NCBI GenBank assembly: GCA_947591315.1
Contig: CANQDD010000012.1
Coordinates: forward strand, 1-64,000
From: an uncultured Clostridia bacterium
Lineage (GTDB): Bacteria > Bacillota > Clostridia > UBA1381
Direction of reading: 5' to 3'
Length of the DNA: 64,000 bases
The position numbers and the translations under genes were made by a program. Of the stretch, positions 60,772-64,000 are shown piece by piece; positions within the stretch are counted from its first letter, which is position 1, and every line of letters begins with the position of its first letter. The notes under the pieces were generated by a model, which ran no database searches, had not been told where the DNA came from, and worked only from the letters and a program-made list of their open reading frames with translations.

Positions 60772-61470
60772 TTATTCCGCTATCATAAGCGGCTCGAATT
60801 TCAGGTAGTCGCCCGACACGAGCGTGTACATTATGCCGTCCTCACTCCCCTGCACCGCGTTTTTGTGCGACGCGGCGTGAAGGTGTCCGTACAGGCACCG
60901 CGTCACTGGGTACTTTTTCATCATAGCCGTAAACTCGTTCTCGGCGCAGCTTTGCGATATGGGCGGGTAATGCGTGAACACGTATATCTCCTCCGCGCCT
61001 TCCGCGCTTTTTAATGACAACTCGAGACGCTGTACCTCGCGGTCGAATATTTTTCTGTCCTCGTCGGTAAAGCCGTCCCACCCGGGATTTATCCAGCCGC
61101 GAGTGCCGCACAGCGCGATACCGTTATAGCTAAAGCTGTTGTTGTGCAGAAAATCAATATCGTCGTAACCGTGAGCCGCCGTAAAGGCGCGGAGCTTGTT
61201 CATCGTCGTCCACCAGTAGTCATGGTTGCCCTTTAACAGTATCTTCCTGCCGTTCAAGCGGTGCAGGAAGTCGAAGTCACGCTCGCTCTGTTCAAGGTAT
61301 GTCGCCCACGAAAAGTCTCCCGGCAGCACAACAAGGTCGTCCGCCTTAACGCTGCTCTGCCAGTTGTCCGCGAGACGCTCCACGTAATTCTCCCATGCCT
61401 TGCCGAATATGTCCATTGGCTTGTCTATTCCGAGCGGCAGGTGTAAGTCCGCTATCGTGTACAGTGCCAT
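60772..61470 (-). CDS. Metallophosphoesterase (COG1768 type)
   Basis: 232 residues with the calcineurin-like metal motifs in order: IADLHLPLG, LPGDFSWATY, LLKGNHDYWW, LCGTRGW, FTHYPP and YGHLHAA. It binds two metal ions and hydrolyses phosphoester bonds; the natural substrate of this family is not established. It follows proC after 22 bases and is probably in the same message. Confidence 0.92.
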   Translation of the reverse strand: MALYTIADLHLPLGIDKPMDIFGKAWENYVERLADNWQSSVKADDLVVLPGDFSWATYLEQSERDFDFLHRLNGRKILLKGNHDYWWTTMNKLRAFTAAHGYDDIDFLHNNSFSYNGIALCGTRGWINPGWDGFTDEDRKIFDREVQRLELSLKSAEGAEEIYVFTHYPPISQSCAENEFTAMMKKYPVTRCLYGHLHAASHKNAVQGSEDGIMYTLVSGDYLKFEPLMIAE

Positions 61471-61492
61471 TCACTCTCTCCTCTGCTATGCG

Positions 61493-62296
61493 TTATTTCC
61501 TGCCCATTCGCCTTGACATTTCGGCGCACTCGTGCATTGCTTCCATGATTGCGTTTCTGAAACCGTTCTTTTCGAGCGCGGCTACCGCCTCGATCGTTGT
61601 GCCGGCAGGAGAGCATACCATATCCTTAAGCTCCGCGACGTGACTTTCCATTTCGAGCGCCATTTTCGCGCTGCCCATAACAGCCTGCGCCGCGAACGTG
61701 TACGCCTGCCTGCGCGGCATACCCTCGCGTACAGCCGCGTCAGCCATAGCCTCTATCATCATAAACACATACGCCGGTGACGATCCCGATACAGCCGTAA
61801 CCGCGTCCATGAGGTGCTCCGGTACGATTTCCGCTTTACCGAGGCTGCCCATAATACTTGCTGACGTTTCAACATCGCTATCGGTTACGTTACTGTTCGG
61901 TGAAAGTGCAGCCATACCCGCTCCGACAAGCGCGGGGGTATTCGGCATTACGCGTACAAGCTTTATTTTCTTGCCGAACGCGTTTTCAATATCCGCTATC
62001 GCCTGACCTGCCGCTATGGATATGATAAGCGTGTCCTCGTCCGTAACTTCCTTTATCTCGTCTATCACTCCGTACAAAATCTGCGGCTTTACGCACAGGA
62101 AAACAACGTCTGAAATACGCACGACCTCCCTGTTGTCGCCGGTCGTATGAACGCCGTACTCGGCATTGAGCGCACGGAGCGCGTCCGCGTTTTTGTCGGA
62201 TACCGAAATGTCCGCGGCATTGGCAGTGCCGGATGCGATAATTCCCTTTATAATCGCGCCGCCCATGTTGCCGCCGCCTATAAATCCTATTTTCAT
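61493..62296 (-). CDS. proC: Pyrroline-5-carboxylate reductase
   Basis: 267 residues; last step of proline synthesis, P5C to proline with NAD(P)H. GFIGGGNMGGAIIKGI is the Rossmann loop, VMPNTPALVGAGM and TAVSGSSPAYVFMMIEAM form the substrate site. AAGGAG precedes the ATG. Other proline genes are not nearby. Confidence 0.97.
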   Translation of the reverse strand: MKIGFIGGGNMGGAIIKGIIASGTANAADISVSDKNADALRALNAEYGVHTTGDNREVVRISDVVFLCVKPQILYGVIDEIKEVTDEDTLIISIAAGQAIADIENAFGKKIKLVRVMPNTPALVGAGMAALSPNSNVTDSDVETSASIMGSLGKAEIVPEHLMDAVTAVSGSSPAYVFMMIEAMADAAVREGMPRRQAYTFAAQAVMGSAKMALEMESHVAELKDMVCSPAGTTIEAVAALEKNGFRNAIMEAMHECAEMSRRMGRK

Positions 62297-62334
62297 ATAA
62301 AAATCTCCTTATCAAAGCTTATATATCGCCTTAA

Positions 62335-62363
62335 ATTATACTACTCTTTCCTTTTTCTGTCAA
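62335..62363 (-). promoter_or_regulatory. Sigma-A promoter of proC
   Basis: Minus-strand TTGACA (62363-62358), 17 bases, TATAAT (62340-62335), a full consensus. Confidence 0.85.
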
Positions 62364-62496
62364 TATTTACAGTGCGCCGCAAATCTCAACCTACAGTTGA
62401 TACGGATTGTCGCAAGAAGGTATGGAATTTTACGTAACGGCGCGCTATAATATAACCATAACGGCGCTGTTAAATAAAATTCTGGAGGATAATAAA

Positions 62497-63576
62497 ATGA
62501 ATATCGGAATTAAAATAAGAGAGCTGCGTAAAAAGCGCGGCATCACGCAGGAGAGGCTCGCGGAGTATCTGACCGTTTCTGCGCAGGCAGTATCAAAGTG
62601 GGAAAACGGTACGGCGCTGCCCGACATTACGCTCGTACCGAAGCTGTCGGCGTTTTTCGGAGTGAGCACGGACGAGCTGTTTTCGACCAAGCCCGAAGTC
62701 ACGGACAAAAAGCTGCTCGAATTTAAGGAAAAGCTTACGGAATACAAGCGCGTTTACGATTACGAATCGGCGGCGGAGCTTATGGAACAGGCTATTGCTG
62801 AATATCCGTCAAATTACGAGTTTATGTGGGAACTTCTTCACGCGCTCTCGCATAAAAGGCGTCGCGACCGTGATTTGTCGCGGATCATACCGCTTTGCGA
62901 GAGGATAGTCGAGGACTGCCATGACGAGACGATACGCCAGTGCGCGATACAGATGCTTTGCATATCATACTCTGACAACGGGCAACAGAGCGAAGCGGTA
63001 AATCTCGCAAACTCGCTGCCGGATTGCACCGTGGAAAGGGATTGGCTTCTTGAAATGATACTCAGCGGCGAGGACAAAATTGTGCAGGCGCAGAAAAATC
63101 TCGCACAGTTGGCTGATCGGATCGTCTCACAGCTTATTCATCTCTCGTCAAACGACTACATGGGGTTGCACGACGATTTTACCTATGCCGAGCAAATTCA
63201 CTTTGCCGAGACCGCGCTTACGGTTTACAGCACTATTTTCACGGGCGGTCACAAATCGCCGTCGAGCGGCGCGTGGCGGCACATTTACGAGCGTATGTCG
63301 GAGCTGTATCTGTGGAACGATGATATTGAAAACGGCATGAAGTATCTGCGTCTTGCCGCCGAGGCGGCGGAATATTACGATAAATTCGCCGCCGAGGGTG
63401 CGCTGTACGAGCCGGTTTTTGTGAACCGCTGCAAAACAGAAATTACCGACGACCACTATATTGACTCGGTGCGTCTGCTGCAGCTTATGGACACGCGCAA
63501 GCCGTTCGACGCCGTTCGCGATACGGCTGAATACAAGGAAATCGAAATGCGGTTAAAGGCTGTCTCGGGAGAATAA
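62497..63576 (+). CDS. XRE-family regulator with helical (TPR-like) C-terminal domain
   Basis: 359 residues. Residues 1-62 are an XRE helix-turn-helix (IRELRKKRGITQERLAEYL, VSAQAVSKWENG, then FFGVSTDELF). The remaining 300 residues are helical with repeats of TPR flavour (YESAAELMEQAIAEYPSNYE, EAVNLANSLPD, IENGMKYLRLAAEAAEYYDK). Such proteins sense a ligand or peptide; no partner peptide gene is seen nearby. The start at 62497 has GGAGG eight bases upstream and a TATAAT at 62446-62451 with a poor -35; an in-frame start at 62407 would include that promoter. Confidence 0.88.
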   Translation: MNIGIKIRELRKKRGITQERLAEYLTVSAQAVSKWENGTALPDITLVPKLSAFFGVSTDELFSTKPEVTDKKLLEFKEKLTEYKRVYDYESAAELMEQAIAEYPSNYEFMWELLHALSHKRRRDRDLSRIIPLCERIVEDCHDETIRQCAIQMLCISYSDNGQQSEAVNLANSLPDCTVERDWLLEMILSGEDKIVQAQKNLAQLADRIVSQLIHLSSNDYMGLHDDFTYAEQIHFAETALTVYSTIFTGGHKSPSSGAWRHIYERMSELYLWNDDIENGMKYLRLAAEAAEYYDKFAAEGALYEPVFVNRCKTEITDDHYIDSVRLLQLMDTRKPFDAVRDTAEYKEIEMRLKAVSGE

Positions 63577-63587
63577 TACGTATTAAG

Positions 63588-63617
63588 AAAGGGTTGCGTA
63601 CGCAACCCTTTCCTTTA
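63588..63617. terminator. Bidirectional terminator
   Basis: Perfect palindrome, AAAGGGTTGCGT / ACGCAACCCTTT (63588-63611), with short T-rich and A-rich flanks, between converging genes. Confidence 0.85.
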
Positions 63618-63619
63618 AT

Positions 63620-64000
63620 TTACTGCACCGGATAAACCTTATTTTCCTCGTCCAATAAGTCCGCGTCAATCTTATATTTCTGCGCGCGTCTGTACTCGAA
63701 GAATTTAACGGCAACCTGCCCGAACAGCGCGTAGGACAATACGTCCTCGTCCTGCTCCGTCCACTCCGCGCACTCCTTGCGCATCTTGTCGAGCTCAGGC
63801 TCCAAAAGATCCGCGGGGCGGCACGTTATGCGCTTCTCGTCGCCGATAACCTTCTTCACAATCTCGTCGCTTATAGGCACGGGCGTTCTGCCGTACTCGC
63901 CTCTTACGATACCCTTTGTTTCCTTTGAAACCATCTTGTATCTCTCGCCCATAAGAACGTTCAGCACCGCCTGTGTGCCGACAATCTGCGATGACGGCGT
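63620..64000 (-). CDS. Oxaloacetate decarboxylase alpha / pyruvate carboxylase subunit B, C-terminal part (5' end outside window)
   Basis: The last 126 residues of a carboxyltransferase: TPSSQIVGTQAVLNVLMGER, VSKETKGIVRGEYGRTP, then RPADLLEPELDKMR and EDVLSYALFGQVAVKFFE are diagnostic. The chain ends without a biotinyl domain, so biotin is carried by another subunit. The complete enzyme moves a carboxyl group between oxaloacetate (or pyruvate) and biotin. The start lies beyond the right edge. Confidence 0.9.
   Translation of the reverse strand, partial: TPSSQIVGTQAVLNVLMGERYKMVSKETKGIVRGEYGRTPVPISDEIVKKVIGDEKRITCRPADLLEPELDKMRKECAEWTEQDEDVLSYALFGQVAVKFFEYRRAQKYKIDADLLDEENKVYPVQ

Overview
The window reads as a contiguous chromosomal piece of a Gram-positive, anaerobic and probably spore-forming member of the Clostridia (Bacillota), close to 50% GC. 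Supporting this are sporulation genes (yabP, yabQ, a spoVB-type flippase), a single-chain pyruvate:ferredoxin oxidoreductase, a FapR-controlled FASII operon that uses the FabK-type enoyl reductase, a CsaB-type cell-wall pyruvyl transferase, and textbook sigma-A promoters with 17-base spacers. The species cannot be named from the sequence. No phage, insertion sequence, CRISPR array or rRNA was seen; there is one tRNA (Leu, anticodon UAA).

Layout. 1-1346: start of a secreted surface protein that runs off the left edge. 1485-6696: leftward run of a phosphopantetheinyl transferase, tsaC/Sua5, nicotinate phosphoribosyltransferase and a polytopic membrane protein with a DUF6273-like tail. 6773-15109: the conserved yabM-yabN-hup-yabO-yabP-yabQ-divIC-yabR neighbourhood (division, sporulation, translation quality control), interrupted by a pyruvate:ferredoxin oxidoreductase gene with its own promoter and terminator. 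15198-19275: rightward aroA and a large secreted subtilisin with five C-terminal repeats. 19293-21978: HAD-GtrA fusion, ispF, ispD and carD. 22147-29500: a 2102-residue secreted GH2-type glycosidase, divergent from an AraC regulator.

29535-44571: a long leftward series. fapR, plsX, fabH, fabK, fabD, fabG, acpP and fabF form a membrane-lipid operon headed by a promoter with a FapR operator just downstream of it. It is followed by rnc, a radical SAM gene, smc, ftsY and lepA, which a terminator-like hairpin may uncouple from it. 44827-46432: IscU/IscS iron-sulfur assembly. 46675-48633: TmcAL, then a predicted lipoprotein barnase with its barstar inhibitor. 48637-49500: a second AraC regulator. 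49825-49913: tRNA-Leu. 49969-57748: a surface-glycan operon (GT4-CsaB fusion, MurJ-type flippase, O-antigen-ligase-type polymerase, GT4, two DUF4330-like membrane proteins). 57927-62296: secreted DUF6273 protein, tyrS, metallophosphoesterase and proC. 62497-63576: XRE regulator. 63620-64000: C-terminal part of a carboxyltransferase subunit, cut by the right edge.

The least explained material is the two DUF4330-like genes in the glycan operon, the DUF6273 module in two different architectures, a C-terminal module shared by the secreted protease and the GH2 enzyme, the atypical acid/base position of the GH2 enzyme, and three covarying GC-rich hairpins between fabK and fabH. All functions are assigned by reading motifs; no database search was run.
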